From Paenibacillus thalictri (GTDB taxonomy: Bacteria > Bacillota > Bacilli > Paenibacillales > NBRC-103111): 64,000 bases of DNA. The notes under the pieces are model-generated. The model worked only from the letters and a program-made list of their open reading frames with translations. It ran no database searches and had not been told where the DNA came from. The stretch spans positions 109,794 through 173,793 of the forward strand of contig NZ_SIRE01000022.1 in assembly GCF_004307995.1 (NCBI RefSeq), given 5' to 3'. Of the stretch, positions 25,847-34,754 are shown one piece after another (the stretch's first letter is position 1; every line of letters starts with the position of its first letter). A program made the position numbers and the translations under genes.

Positions 25847-28669
25847 TTATCTCTCATACATTGCTTGCAGCTCGGCGTACAAATCGTCATCTTGCTCATA
25901 ATTGCGTTCAGCGATAATGATGACCCCGTCGCGGTAAGAGACTTGTTTGCCAAGCGCTTCGCAGAGCACCCGCAGCGGCAAGTAAGTGTTATCTTGAATG
26001 ATTTTTGCCGGAACCGGCAGGTCCATTTTCGTTTCGTTGACGGTCATCTGGCTTGCGTCTACGGTGATGCTGATCTTGTTGCCGCCGCCCGTGATTGTTA
26101 TGGTTTGCGTCTCCGCATCCCATGCAACCTCAGCCCCTAAATTCTCAGAGACGAATCGAACCGGCAGCATGGTGTTTTCACTGTCGATGAGCGGTTTGGC
26201 CTGCAGTGTTTTTTTCGAGCCTTGGACAAAGGCATTGGAGTTGTTGATCGCAAGAACAACCATACCTTTCATCTTGGTTCTGGAAGCATCGGTAAGCATA
26301 TTAGAGACGTAGCTGTCGATCGTGTGTTTATCCAGCACCGTTACATTAAAAGTTTGTTCCATGTCGGTAGCGGACACTTTAATAGAAGCATATCCCCGTT
26401 TTTTGGCTGTAATTACTCCGCTCTCCACAGACACCGTATCGGAATTGGATGATTCCCAGCTTGCATCCCCGCCTACGGCTTTCTCACTATAGTCGTTATA
26501 CACAGAGACGGCTTCAGCCGGAATCGATTCGCCGACCAACATGTACCGTAAAGTGGAGGAGGTTCCCGCAGCGCTCGAGAGGCGCAAACTTTTCACCTTT
26601 AACTGCTGCTGTTTCTCGAAAGTGGCATCTCCTTTAGGGAATGAATCCAGCCATGTTCGCACCGGACTGCCCGCAGCGGTATCCAGGAAGTTGTAATTGA
26701 GATCGACCTTCTGCAGCTTGAAGCTTGAATTGAATAAAGGTGAAATATCGCTGATACCATTTGATGCTATTTGCAGCGTCTTCAGTTTGGAAAGGCCGCT
26801 TAAAGGCGTCAAATCGCGAATCCGGTTATTGTGCGCAGTGAGTGTCTCCAAGTTGGCGAGTGAAGATAGCGGTGCTAAGCTGCTGATTTGATTGCCCGAA
26901 ATATCGAGAGAGCGAAGCCGCGAAAGCCCGGTCACAAAAGCGATATCCGGCAAATCGACATAAGTTAAATCAAGCTTGTACAGCTGCGGCAGCTTGGCTA
27001 ACTGGGAATAATCCTGAATGGCATTGCTGTGCAGGCCGAGCTCTTGAAGCTGATTAAACCTGGACAAAGAAGAGACGTCCTGCAGCGACTTGCCACCAAC
27101 TGATAAGTGGCGTAAATTGGCGGCTTCCGGCACAAAAGTTAAGTCAGTAACCGCATCGCTCCAAATATCGAGCTGTTGAAGCGAATGCATATTGCTCAGC
27201 AGGGCGGCAAGCTGCGTCGTAGCCAAATTACCTTGCAAATACAGGAGTTTCAGCTTGTTCAGCTTGGCGATTCCTTCGACGCCGTTGATCGTATTGTTCT
27301 GATTGCGAAGCGTGAGATCGCGAAGATCTTTTAAATCCGAAATAAACGACACATCGGCGTCTTTTGTATATAACATTTTCAGACTTTTGATATGGGTGAA
27401 TTTCTTCAGCAGTCCGGCATCTTTGGCCATGTCCCCATTACCATAGTCGAAATCGAGGGCGGGAATCCGCGAAAGATCCCATTCGGTCACAGGCTCCTGC
27501 GGTTTTTCCAGCATGGTACGAATCATCTTCTCGAAATCGGCGCTTTGAAAAACGACAGGCGTCAGATTGGCTTTCTCCCCATTTGGTTTGGCCCATTCGC
27601 TTAAGAAAGCCGCTTGCTCATCTTTATCGGGAATGTCAAAAAAGCGAACCGTATAAGTAATGGCGGTAGGAGCCCCGCTAGCCGTTTCGATGCCTGTAAT
27701 TTGCACATCGTATTCATCGTTATGGACAATCGAACCTACATGGGCGGGGCGAAATATAATACAGTTGGCTATACCGAAACCCGACGTTTCAACATTAAAA
27801 TAATTACGTTCGGGAAAAAGCTTAGGATCGGTTACGATGCCCTTGTCCTTCTGGCCGAAGGTCCAAACTTTGCCGTCTGCTTTTCGAGTTAGGACAACTT
27901 TGACTTTGTCGGCCGACGGGACTTTGTATTGGTCCGGGTTTAGGCTAATGGACCAGGCATCTCTGTGTTTGAAGCTGTTGGTCGGAAAGGCTCCGCTGCT
28001 TGGCCAAGCGACATATGGCTTAGAAAACAGCGGCGAACCGCTTTTGTCAAAAACTTGCATCGGAGAATAAGCAGCGTTTCCTTGGGCGAAACCAAATCCG
28101 ATTTTTTTGAGCGGCGGATTCAGAATCCAGCGGCGATGTCCGACGCGGTCAATGTTGCTCATATCGCTATCGCTCATATAACCGAGGACCGTGGAGTGCA
28201 AAGTCGAAAGTCCCATGTATAAATTGCTGCTGCTTGTCGACTGATAGCCGATTTTGTAAAAGCCGTCGTCTACGGTTGGGGGTTTCTCCGGGTAATGAGA
28301 CAAGCCCTTATCCCTTACCGCCAGCAGGACAGCCCCATATTGGGCCTGGTTGTTCAACTGCGGGTCTGCAACCAAATCGTCGGGCAATCCGGCTAAAAAG
28401 CGCACATAATTGGCCATATTGACTCCGTCTTGAATAAATTCGGCATTCAGCTTGCCTGTTGAGTAGGGGGGCACCATCAATGGCGTTTCGATGAATGGGC
28501 TTCCGGTATATTTGGGGCGGTATTGATCCCATTTGGCAATAATTTCCCCCGGAGTGTGCCCTGCTTGATCCGCTGCTTTGGCTTGTCCGCTCCAAGCGAG
28601 GGACATGCACAACGCAGCCGCACCAAACAAGGCGCGTTTGGTCCAATGTACATACAATCGTTCAGTCAT
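25847..28669 (-). CDS. Secreted CAP-domain / leucine-rich-repeat / BIG2 / copper-amine-oxidase-N-like protein
   Basis: A 940-residue exported mosaic protein. It has a signal peptide (residues ~10-33, ending near SGQAKAAD) and a CAP/SCP-like domain (about 75-205, including MANYVRFLAGLPDD and GHRRWILNPP). An uncharacterised stretch follows, then leucine-rich repeats of ~22 residues (about 420-670, e.g. LRSLDISGNQISSLAPLSSL). Next are a bacterial Ig-like BIG2 domain (about 700-780) and a C-terminal copper-amine-oxidase-N-type domain (about 825-930, MLPVRFVSENLGAEV and TYLPLRVLCEALGK). The last is a common surface module in Paenibacillus and needs no oxidase activity. ATG 28669 follows GGAGGAGAT; longer in-frame forms lack a signal peptide at the N terminus. 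The function is unknown, with a surface role likely. Confidence 0.85.
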   Translation of the reverse strand: MTERLYVHWTKRALFGAAALCMSLAWSGQAKAADQAGHTPGEIIAKWDQYRPKYTGSPFIETPLMVPPYSTGKLNAEFIQDGVNMANYVRFLAGLPDDLVADPQLNNQAQYGAVLLAVRDKGLSHYPEKPPTVDDGFYKIGYQSTSSSNLYMGLSTLHSTVLGYMSDSDMSNIDRVGHRRWILNPPLKKIGFGFAQGNAAYSPMQVFDKSGSPLFSKPYVAWPSSGAFPTNSFKHRDAWSISLNPDQYKVPSADKVKVVLTRKADGKVWTFGQKDKGIVTDPKLFPERNYFNVETSGFGIANCIIFRPAHVGSIVHNDEYDVQITGIETASGAPTAITYTVRFFDIPDKDEQAAFLSEWAKPNGEKANLTPVVFQSADFEKMIRTMLEKPQEPVTEWDLSRIPALDFDYGNGDMAKDAGLLKKFTHIKSLKMLYTKDADVSFISDLKDLRDLTLRNQNNTINGVEGIAKLNKLKLLYLQGNLATTQLAALLSNMHSLQQLDIWSDAVTDLTFVPEAANLRHLSVGGKSLQDVSSLSRFNQLQELGLHSNAIQDYSQLAKLPQLYKLDLTYVDLPDIAFVTGLSRLRSLDISGNQISSLAPLSSLANLETLTAHNNRIRDLTPLSGLSKLKTLQIASNGISDISPLFNSSFKLQKVDLNYNFLDTAAGSPVRTWLDSFPKGDATFEKQQQLKVKSLRLSSAAGTSSTLRYMLVGESIPAEAVSVYNDYSEKAVGGDASWESSNSDTVSVESGVITAKKRGYASIKVSATDMEQTFNVTVLDKHTIDSYVSNMLTDASRTKMKGMVVLAINNSNAFVQGSKKTLQAKPLIDSENTMLPVRFVSENLGAEVAWDAETQTITITGGGNKISITVDASQMTVNETKMDLPVPAKIIQDNTYLPLRVLCEALGKQVSYRDGVIIIAERNYEQDDDLYAELQAMYER

Positions 28670-28756
28670 GTAATCTCCTCCATCTGTCAGTTCTTTTACT
28701 ATATCGGCAAAATTAAGGAAATGTTTACCTATGGTCATAAAGAAACGATATACAGT

Positions 28757-28786
28757 CAAAAAAGCCATCCCGAAAGGACGGCTTGG
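28757..28786 (-). terminator. Terminator after sulfite/nitrite reductase gene
   Basis: On the minus strand AAGCCGTCC and GGGATGGCTT pair around TTTC, followed by TTTTTTGAC. It lies 18 bases beyond the reductase stop codon and upstream of the CAP/LRR gene. Confidence 0.8.
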
Positions 28787-28803
28787 AATTGAAAAGCATA
28801 CGA

Positions 28804-30414
28804 TTAGGACGCTAATAGCTGCGACAATTTCTCTTGCATGGCGTGAATGCCGACACGGTTTACGAATTGATGAAACGTTTCCTCATCGCAGCGGTATTCT
28901 TTGTAGAACAAGATCAGTTGAGCGAGAACGGGGCCAAGGTCATCGGCTTTGACACGGCCTTTGAGTGGTTCGTTAAACTTCGCGCCCGGTCCGAGAATGC
29001 CGCCAATGGCGATCTCGAAAGCTTCTTCCATGCCCTTCGGCGTTTGGATGAGCGTACCTTGCAGCCCGATATCGGCGATATGTTTTTGGCCGCAGGCGTT
29101 GGGACAACCGATAAAGTGAATGCGAATCTCCTCGTCCAGTTCGATATGGGCATCCAAATATTGCGCCACTTGCACAGCGCGTTCTTTCGTTTCCACGATC
29201 GCCAAATTGCAAAATTCACTGCCCGTACATGAGACGGTGCGGCTCATAAACCGGTTCGGGTAAGGGCTTAATCGTTCCAGCAGCGGTTCGGCAAGCACCT
29301 TGGGGACATTGGCGTCAGCAACGCCGGATAGGATTATATTTTGCGAAACGGTTGTACGCAGTAGCTGATCCCCGTATTCATCGGAGATGCGGGCCAGCTC
29401 GGTCAGCTCACGAGCATTCATGCGGCCTACCGGAACGTTGAGGCCGATATAGTTCAAACCTTCTTGTTTTTGCGGGTGCACGCCGTCAAAATAGGCCGCT
29501 TTCCAGCCGACAATCTTGTCGTCGCCACGCGACGGCATTTCGCCGATCAGCTCGAAGAGCTTCTCTTTGAATCGTTCTGCGCCCCAATCGGCCACCAAAA
29601 ACTTCAGACGCGCATGATGGCGTTTTGCGCGGTAACCCTCATCGCGGTAAATCGTCGTCACCCCAACGGCAACCTTGAGCACATCGTCCGGACGGACAAA
29701 CAGATCAAGCTGCTGTGCCAGATGTGGTTTCGCTGACAAACCGCCGCCAACCCAGACGTGAAATCCGAGCACTTCCTCGCCGTTCAACATTTTGCTGGCT
29801 GGAGTAAACGCCAAACATTGAATTTCAGCATGGCCGGAGTTATAAATATTCGAAGAAATGGACATTTTATACTTGCGCGGCAAATTTGAAAAATCACGGT
29901 TCAGCAGGAAAAAGCCGTTAACCTGATGGACTAGAGCGGTCGTATCCATCAGCTCGTCCTTATCGATTCCGGCCAGCGGATTACCGACAATCGTGCGCGG
30001 ACAGTCGCCGCAGGCTTCGTAAGAATATAAGCCGACGTCCTCCAGACGGTAAAAAATATCCGGTATATGCTCGATACGCAGCCAGTGGAATTGAATGGCT
30101 TGGCGGGTCGTGATATCGATCAGACCGCGTCCGTAATCCCGGGCGATCTCTGCCAGCGTTCGGGCTTGGTCTGTCGTCAATAAGCCTGAATTGATACGGA
30201 CACGCATCATAAAGTGGCCGTCCTTTGGTTTTTGCTCATACACGCCGGCCCATTTGAAGCGCTGCATATCGTCTTCTTCGATGGCGTCGTAACCTTCACG
30301 GGCATACGTTTCAATCATGGTGCGGATAACGTCAAGGCCATCCTTCTGCAGCTTTATGAGCTCCATCTTGTTCAGCTTGGTTGGATCTTCCGCCCAAATC
30401 GGCTTATATGCCAT
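28804..30414 (-). CDS. Siroheme-[4Fe-4S] sulfite/nitrite reductase (ferredoxin-type)
   Basis: A 536-residue single-chain reductase that carries out six-electron reduction of sulfite or nitrite. It shows the duplicated ferredoxin-like/NiR-SiR fold: RQAIQFHWLRIEHI in the first half, and cluster cysteines SCTGSEFC and GCPNACGQ near residues 395-445, which bind the 4Fe-4S centre and siroheme. Assimilatory sulfite and ferredoxin-nitrite reductases share all these motifs, so the substrate cannot be fixed from sequence alone. The gene is monocistronic. Its promoter region carries a perfect inverted repeat (30471-30489). ATG 30414 follows AAGGGAGAA. Confidence 0.88.
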   Translation of the reverse strand: MAYKPIWAEDPTKLNKMELIKLQKDGLDVIRTMIETYAREGYDAIEEDDMQRFKWAGVYEQKPKDGHFMMRVRINSGLLTTDQARTLAEIARDYGRGLIDITTRQAIQFHWLRIEHIPDIFYRLEDVGLYSYEACGDCPRTIVGNPLAGIDKDELMDTTALVHQVNGFFLLNRDFSNLPRKYKMSISSNIYNSGHAEIQCLAFTPASKMLNGEEVLGFHVWVGGGLSAKPHLAQQLDLFVRPDDVLKVAVGVTTIYRDEGYRAKRHHARLKFLVADWGAERFKEKLFELIGEMPSRGDDKIVGWKAAYFDGVHPQKQEGLNYIGLNVPVGRMNARELTELARISDEYGDQLLRTTVSQNIILSGVADANVPKVLAEPLLERLSPYPNRFMSRTVSCTGSEFCNLAIVETKERAVQVAQYLDAHIELDEEIRIHFIGCPNACGQKHIADIGLQGTLIQTPKGMEEAFEIAIGGILGPGAKFNEPLKGRVKADDLGPVLAQLILFYKEYRCDEETFHQFVNRVGIHAMQEKLSQLLAS

Positions 30415-30470
30415 ATTGCAGTTCTCCCTTAAACGTGAAAAAGGTAAATTCCGATGGTTTTAGTATGATA

Positions 30471-30489
30471 TGTTACAATAATAGTAACA
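30471..30489 (-). promoter_or_regulatory. 19-bp inverted-repeat operator in the reductase promoter
   Basis: TGTTAC-AATAATA-GTAACA is a perfect 6-bp inverted repeat with a 7-bp spacer, about 57-75 bases upstream of the reductase start. On the minus strand, a TTTACG with a 17-base spacer leads to TACTAT inside the repeat, so a bound regulator would mask the -10. The spacing does not fit TnrA (TGTNA-N7-TNACA), so the regulator is unknown. Confidence 0.55.
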
Positions 30490-30684
30490 CGTTTGCTTCA
30501 TGCCGTAAATCAGGCAAGGCTTACATAATATTAAAAAAGGTAATCGCCTGTCCTTTTGTTCAGCTGTCTTGACGAATTGGAATTGGTGACAAACTTGTTA
30601 CACTTGGATGGTACAGCTTGCATATGAATGCAAGTCACGATAATATTGATACTAGGCAATTTGTACATTAAAGGGGGTCTACCG

Positions 30685-30897
30685 ATGTTTTTGGCTGAAG
30701 GAGCGGCAGCAGCGAGCAACTTCAACGGATTTGACGTATTTGTCATTCTGTTTACGATAATTATTGCCATCGGCGTTATTCGCTTGTTTGCAGCTAAAAA
30801 GCGGAATCCGTTCGCTATCGGTTTCGGTCTTGTAAGTCTGGTTGTTTTTTTGGTCATGGACGTAGTTATGTTTATGCACTGGGCGGACAAAATTTAA
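30685..30897 (+). CDS. Small DUF2759 membrane protein (YqgW-like)
   Basis: A 70-residue protein with two hydrophobic segments (about residues 14-33 and 45-65) joined by the basic loop AAKKRNPFAIGFG. This pattern matches the DUF2759 family of Bacillales, which has no known function. ATG 30685 follows a strong AAAGGGGGT site; a longer in-frame form starting at 30628 has none. It stands alone ahead of a bidirectional terminator. Confidence 0.75.
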   Translation: MFLAEGAAAASNFNGFDVFVILFTIIIAIGVIRLFAAKKRNPFAIGFGLVSLVVFLVMDVVMFMHWADKI

Positions 30898-30916
30898 GAA
30901 GCATGGAATGAATTAA

Positions 30917-30955
30917 AAAAAGCCCTTTTCGTTCTGGTGAACGAAGAGGGCTTTT
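30917..30955. terminator. Bidirectional terminator
   Basis: An A-tract plus AGCCCT and TTCGTTC pair with GAACGAA and AGGGCTTTT around TGGT. It serves the DUF2759 gene (+) and the convergent isomerase gene (-). Confidence 0.85.
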
Positions 30956-30997
30956 CGCTATGATATGATCTTATTAGTGCGGGGTATGGGGGCGAGC

Positions 30998-31966
30998 TTA
31001 TACCCACCACATCTCGGTCAATGGTTCGCGGACCAGCACTTGCTGCAGATTTTGCACCGCTTTGGTGAAACCTTCGTCGATGGACATCAAGCCGTCTTCG
31101 TGTTCGATGCTGACGACGTAGTCGTAGCCGACCAGACGAAGCGCGCTGATGATGTCGGCCCATGTTTTCATGTCGTGGCCATAACCGACGGTACGGAACT
31201 GCCAAGCGCGGTCCAGCATTAGCGTATACGACTGCATGTCGGTCACGCCGTGTTTGTTGACATTGATCGGGTCGATCGACGTATCCTTGGCATGGAAATG
31301 ATGAATCGCTCCGGCCCGGCCCAAAATTTGCACCGCTTGCACCGGATCAATGCCTTGCCACCACATATGGCTTGGATCCAGGTTGGCGCCGATGACGTCG
31401 CCCGCAGCTTCGCGCAAACGCAGCAGCGTGGCCGGCGTGTGTACGGAGAAGCCGCCGTGCAATTCGAGGCCGATCTTGACACCGCGTTCGGAGGCGAATT
31501 TACCGGTTTCCGTCCAATAAGGAATTACCTTTTGTTCCCACTGCCAAGCCAAAATCTCTTGATAATCCGGCGGCCATGGAGCAACCGGCCAGTTCGGGTA
31601 CTTCGCGTCCTCATGATCCCCAGGGCATCCGGAGAATGTGTTAACGACAGGAACTTCCAATCTGTTAGCAAGCTCAATGGTTTTGGCAATCGTATCTTGT
31701 GAGTCTTTGGCGATATGCTTTTGCGGGTGAAGCGGGTTGGCATGGCAGCTGAGCGCGCTGATCATCAAACCACGCGAAGCGATGGCTTGCTTAAACGCTT
31801 TCAGTTTGCCTTCGTCGGAGAGCAGGGCATCCGGATCGCAATGCGCGTTGCCAGGGTATCCGCCGGTACCGAGTTCAACGGCATCCAAGCCTTTGGATGC
31901 GATATAATCGAGCGCTTCTTCAAACGGCTTTTGCCCGAATAATACGGTAAAAACACCTAACTTCAT
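30998..31966 (-). CDS. Sugar phosphate isomerase/epimerase-like TIM-barrel protein
   Basis: A 322-residue cytoplasmic protein of the xylose-isomerase-like AP-endonuclease-2 superfamily (IolE/IolI-like). Typical metal-site segments are present: LDAVELGTGGY near the start, LELHGGFSVHTP, GANLDPSHMWWQGIDP, IHHFHAKDT, and the terminal glutamate in VSIEHEDGLM. The substrate is unknown; a sugar or inositol derivative is likely. ATG 31966 follows ACGGAGGTG. It is alone in its transcription unit. Confidence 0.86.
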   Translation of the reverse strand: MKLGVFTVLFGQKPFEEALDYIASKGLDAVELGTGGYPGNAHCDPDALLSDEGKLKAFKQAIASRGLMISALSCHANPLHPQKHIAKDSQDTIAKTIELANRLEVPVVNTFSGCPGDHEDAKYPNWPVAPWPPDYQEILAWQWEQKVIPYWTETGKFASERGVKIGLELHGGFSVHTPATLLRLREAAGDVIGANLDPSHMWWQGIDPVQAVQILGRAGAIHHFHAKDTSIDPINVNKHGVTDMQSYTLMLDRAWQFRTVGYGHDMKTWADIISALRLVGYDYVVSIEHEDGLMSIDEGFTKAVQNLQQVLVREPLTEMWWV

Positions 31967-32126
31967 AGGTACACCTCCGTTATATGTAACGAATGAACGC
32001 GCGTACGTTCAGTCATACCTATTATACCATCGTTTGTTGCCCGGAGAAAAGTGCGATATCGCATACAAACAGCGCAAAATCGGATATGCTGGCGGTTTTC
32101 TGCTTTTCGGCAGACAAGCTTGCGGC

Positions 32127-32155
32127 AAAAAGAAAGGCGGCCTTTAGGGGGCCGC
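32127..32155 (-). terminator. Terminator after the chemoreceptor gene
   Basis: On the minus strand GCGGCC and GGCCGC pair around a short loop (plus positions 32150-32155 and 32137-32142), followed by CTTTCTTTTT. Confidence 0.75.
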
Positions 32156-32188
32156 GACTAAAGCTATATAAATGAGGCAATACGTTAT

Positions 32189-34393
32189 TTATCTTCTGCG
32201 CTTGTCCGTCAACTGGAACTGGTTGACCAACTGCAGCAGCGAGTTGGTGATGACCTCCACGCTGGTTGAGGCATTGCGCACGGTAAACATGTCGCTCATC
32301 AGTTCGTGTACGGTTTTCTCCACATCGGAGGAGATTTTACGGTTCTGGATACTGACGACCGCGACCTGCTCAATTAGCTTCACCATATCGTTAACCACCT
32401 GTAATCTTACGCTGTCCTGTTGACCGGCATCGCGCAGCACCTCGACGGTGGCGTTGACCAGCCGTGCGCCTTCGGTCACCGCAAGATTGCCTTCTTCCAT
32501 CGAAGTGAGAGCGACAGACGCGTTTTGTTGGATGCCCGTGATCGTCTCATTGATGACGGTAGCCGAATTCACGGTCATATCGGCAAGCTTGCGAATTTCG
32601 CTGGCGACGATCGAGAAACCTTTGCCGTGCTCGCCAACACGCGCCGCTTCGATGGAAGCGTTCAGTGCAAGCAGATTGGTTTGTGCGGAAATTTCACGGA
32701 TCACCTGCAGAAAATCGGTGATTTTTTGTGTAGACACAAGAAAGGCGCTGATTGTCCGGTTAGTTTCCAGCACTTTATCTTGAATCTGCTTCATTTTATC
32801 GCCGATGTTGGCGACTTCGGTCTGGGCGACGGCAATTTGATTCGATGCGGTTTGTTCCAGCGCCATCAGCGTGGTGCTCATCTGCTGTGCGACATCGCGG
32901 GCCGAGTCGATGTCCTTTAACTGATTAAGCGTACCGGAGATCATGTCGTCGATTTTGTTTTTCACGCGATGCGTCGATTTTTCCGATGATGAGGTGTTGA
33001 CGCTGAGCAGCTTCTGGCTTCCGTCAACATCCAGTGTTGCCAGCTTCACCTGTGAAATAATGCCTTCTTGAGAGTCGATAAAATTGTTGATCCATTTGGT
33101 AATTTCCTTCAACTCATCGTTGGCGAATTCGGAAAGCGGCAGCCGCTGAGTCAAATCGCCTTGGCCCTCCGCAACCTTCCGTATAAATTCATGGATGATA
33201 TGAAGCCCGTCCACGACCGGCGATGTTCCGTAACGGCTCAGAATCAACCGGCCGCTCCATCCGGTAAACAGGATCCAGATGAGCGCGGCAATGCCTGCCC
33301 ATGCAGCCCCTCCGTAATTAGCGGCGAGACCGATCAGCACACTGCCAAGCAAGGCTGAGATGACCGTGATCCACGCATACAGACGAATAATGCGCAGATG
33401 AACGCCGCGGATCCGGTATACTTCCTCCAGATCGCCTTCGCACATCAGACCCCAGACGTCGGGACAATGCGGAAGCTGAAATGTAACGCCTTTACCGATA
33501 ACCGGAATATGCCGATAGTCGGAATATCCAGGAAACTCGACGAACAGATTGCTGCCGTTGGCAATCGTACTGGCAACGCCCGGGTGAAGCTTGCCGGTCG
33601 CCGGGTCGGTAAACATGAGCTCCAATTCGGTATGCTCTTTCACCTTTACGATGCCCCAATCCGTTTTAACCCCATCCTTCAAGTTCTCGCCATGGGTGAA
33701 CGTAAAATCCTCGAACCGGCTGCGGGAAAGCGCCGTTCCCGGTGCTATGTGTTTGTTCAGCACAGGCTTAGCCATAAATAAATAGTTATCGCCGGAATCG
33801 GGATATACGTGCCCGGATTCCCGCTGGATCAAGTCGCCCAATACATCGTTGGGAACGCGGCCGCACAATAAAAAGACACGTTCGTCCGGGCGGATAATTG
33901 GCGTTATGTACAGCAGCGTCATTTCGTCGTGGAACTTGGAGGTGCTGGGTCCAATCTGTGACGTGAGCGGGTCTGCGTAAGGTCCGAACAGGCACGGGCC
34001 CCCTTGTTGGGCATGCTGGATGCCAAGAAACATCGGGGACTCCCATGAATGCTGCCTGCCGATGTGAAGCGAGTAGGTCGAATGAACAACGACGCCTTGG
34101 TCGTCCAGCAGCAGCAGCTCCGAGAAATCGCTGCCCCGGTCCATCACCGCTTCGAAATAAGGGGCATAGGAAGCGATATCGGCTTCGCCCCGGGTATCCA
34201 TGACATAAGACTCCACCTGGCGGCGCAAACGGTCCAGATGCCCCCAATACTCGCGACACCAACTGTTCAGAAGGTCTATCCTCGTTTGTGCAATGCCTTC
34301 AAAAATATCCTCGACGACCGGTTTTCTATGCCGGTTCAATCGATAAGACCACCATAACGGCAACCCTTTGCGAAATCCTAACCAATCAAACAT
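32189..34393 (-). CDS. Methyl-accepting chemotaxis-type receptor
   Basis: A 734-residue receptor. The C-terminal half has the MCP signalling tip AQTNLLALNASIEAARVGEH followed by GKGFSIVASEIRKLA (about residue 580-620), flanked by long helices. A HAMP-like stretch precedes it (VVDGLHIIHEFIRKVAEGQGDLTQR). The only hydrophobic segments are two close together at about residues 334-381. Some 330 residues of sensor-like sequence (LLLLDDQGVVVHSTYS resembles a cache/PAS strand) therefore lie before the membrane pair instead of between TM1 and TM2. That would put the sensor in the cytoplasm. ATG 34393 follows GGGAGTGG; an in-frame form at 34414 is possible. It is monocistronic. Confidence 0.88.
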   Translation of the reverse strand: MFDWLGFRKGLPLWWSYRLNRHRKPVVEDIFEGIAQTRIDLLNSWCREYWGHLDRLRRQVESYVMDTRGEADIASYAPYFEAVMDRGSDFSELLLLDDQGVVVHSTYSLHIGRQHSWESPMFLGIQHAQQGGPCLFGPYADPLTSQIGPSTSKFHDEMTLLYITPIIRPDERVFLLCGRVPNDVLGDLIQRESGHVYPDSGDNYLFMAKPVLNKHIAPGTALSRSRFEDFTFTHGENLKDGVKTDWGIVKVKEHTELELMFTDPATGKLHPGVASTIANGSNLFVEFPGYSDYRHIPVIGKGVTFQLPHCPDVWGLMCEGDLEEVYRIRGVHLRIIRLYAWITVISALLGSVLIGLAANYGGAAWAGIAALIWILFTGWSGRLILSRYGTSPVVDGLHIIHEFIRKVAEGQGDLTQRLPLSEFANDELKEITKWINNFIDSQEGIISQVKLATLDVDGSQKLLSVNTSSSEKSTHRVKNKIDDMISGTLNQLKDIDSARDVAQQMSTTLMALEQTASNQIAVAQTEVANIGDKMKQIQDKVLETNRTISAFLVSTQKITDFLQVIREISAQTNLLALNASIEAARVGEHGKGFSIVASEIRKLADMTVNSATVINETITGIQQNASVALTSMEEGNLAVTEGARLVNATVEVLRDAGQQDSVRLQVVNDMVKLIEQVAVVSIQNRKISSDVEKTVHELMSDMFTVRNASTSVEVITNSLLQLVNQFQLTDKRRR

Positions 34394-34493
34394 GGCATCC
34401 ACTCCCTGGTCCATCCTCGTTTAGCCCGTTTTCCGAATATTAACAAGATAATTGATGCGGATTATTTGTGTGAGCTTTGTTACTATTTTACTT

Positions 34494-34521
34494 ACACATA
34501 AACTGACATGTCAATATGTGT
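34494..34521. promoter_or_regulatory. Nested palindrome upstream of the chemoreceptor gene
   Basis: ACACATA (34494-34500) and TATGTGT (34515-34521) flank the perfect 10-bp palindrome TGACATGTCA (34504-34513). It lies about 100 bases upstream of the receptor start in the AT-rich 340-base gap 34394-34754, and is a plausible regulator site. Apart from this and the terminator at 34714-34750, nothing else in that gap could be assigned. Confidence 0.4.
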
Positions 34522-34713
34522 AATTATTTATTATTTTATAACTTGCCGATTTAATTACGAATAATGACGTGAAAAACATTGGTAATGTTCGTCTTGGGCT
34601 GTTGCGAAACATAACATTGGACAAAAGATGACTAGATTTTATATTTTGAAATAGAAATTTGGGAAGGAAATATAACATTTGAAAGGAGTGGACGAAAAGG
34701 AGGAGGGGTGGAC

Positions 34714-34750
34714 AAAATAAAAGCCCGTTCCGTTTACGTAACGGAAGGGC
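34714..34750 (-). terminator. Terminator closing the dlt-like operon
   Basis: On the minus strand GCCCTTCCGTT pairs with AACGGAACGGGC (one bulge) around ACGTA, followed by TTTTATTTT. It ends five bases past the MBOAT stop. Confidence 0.8.
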
Positions 34751-34754
34751 ATAA

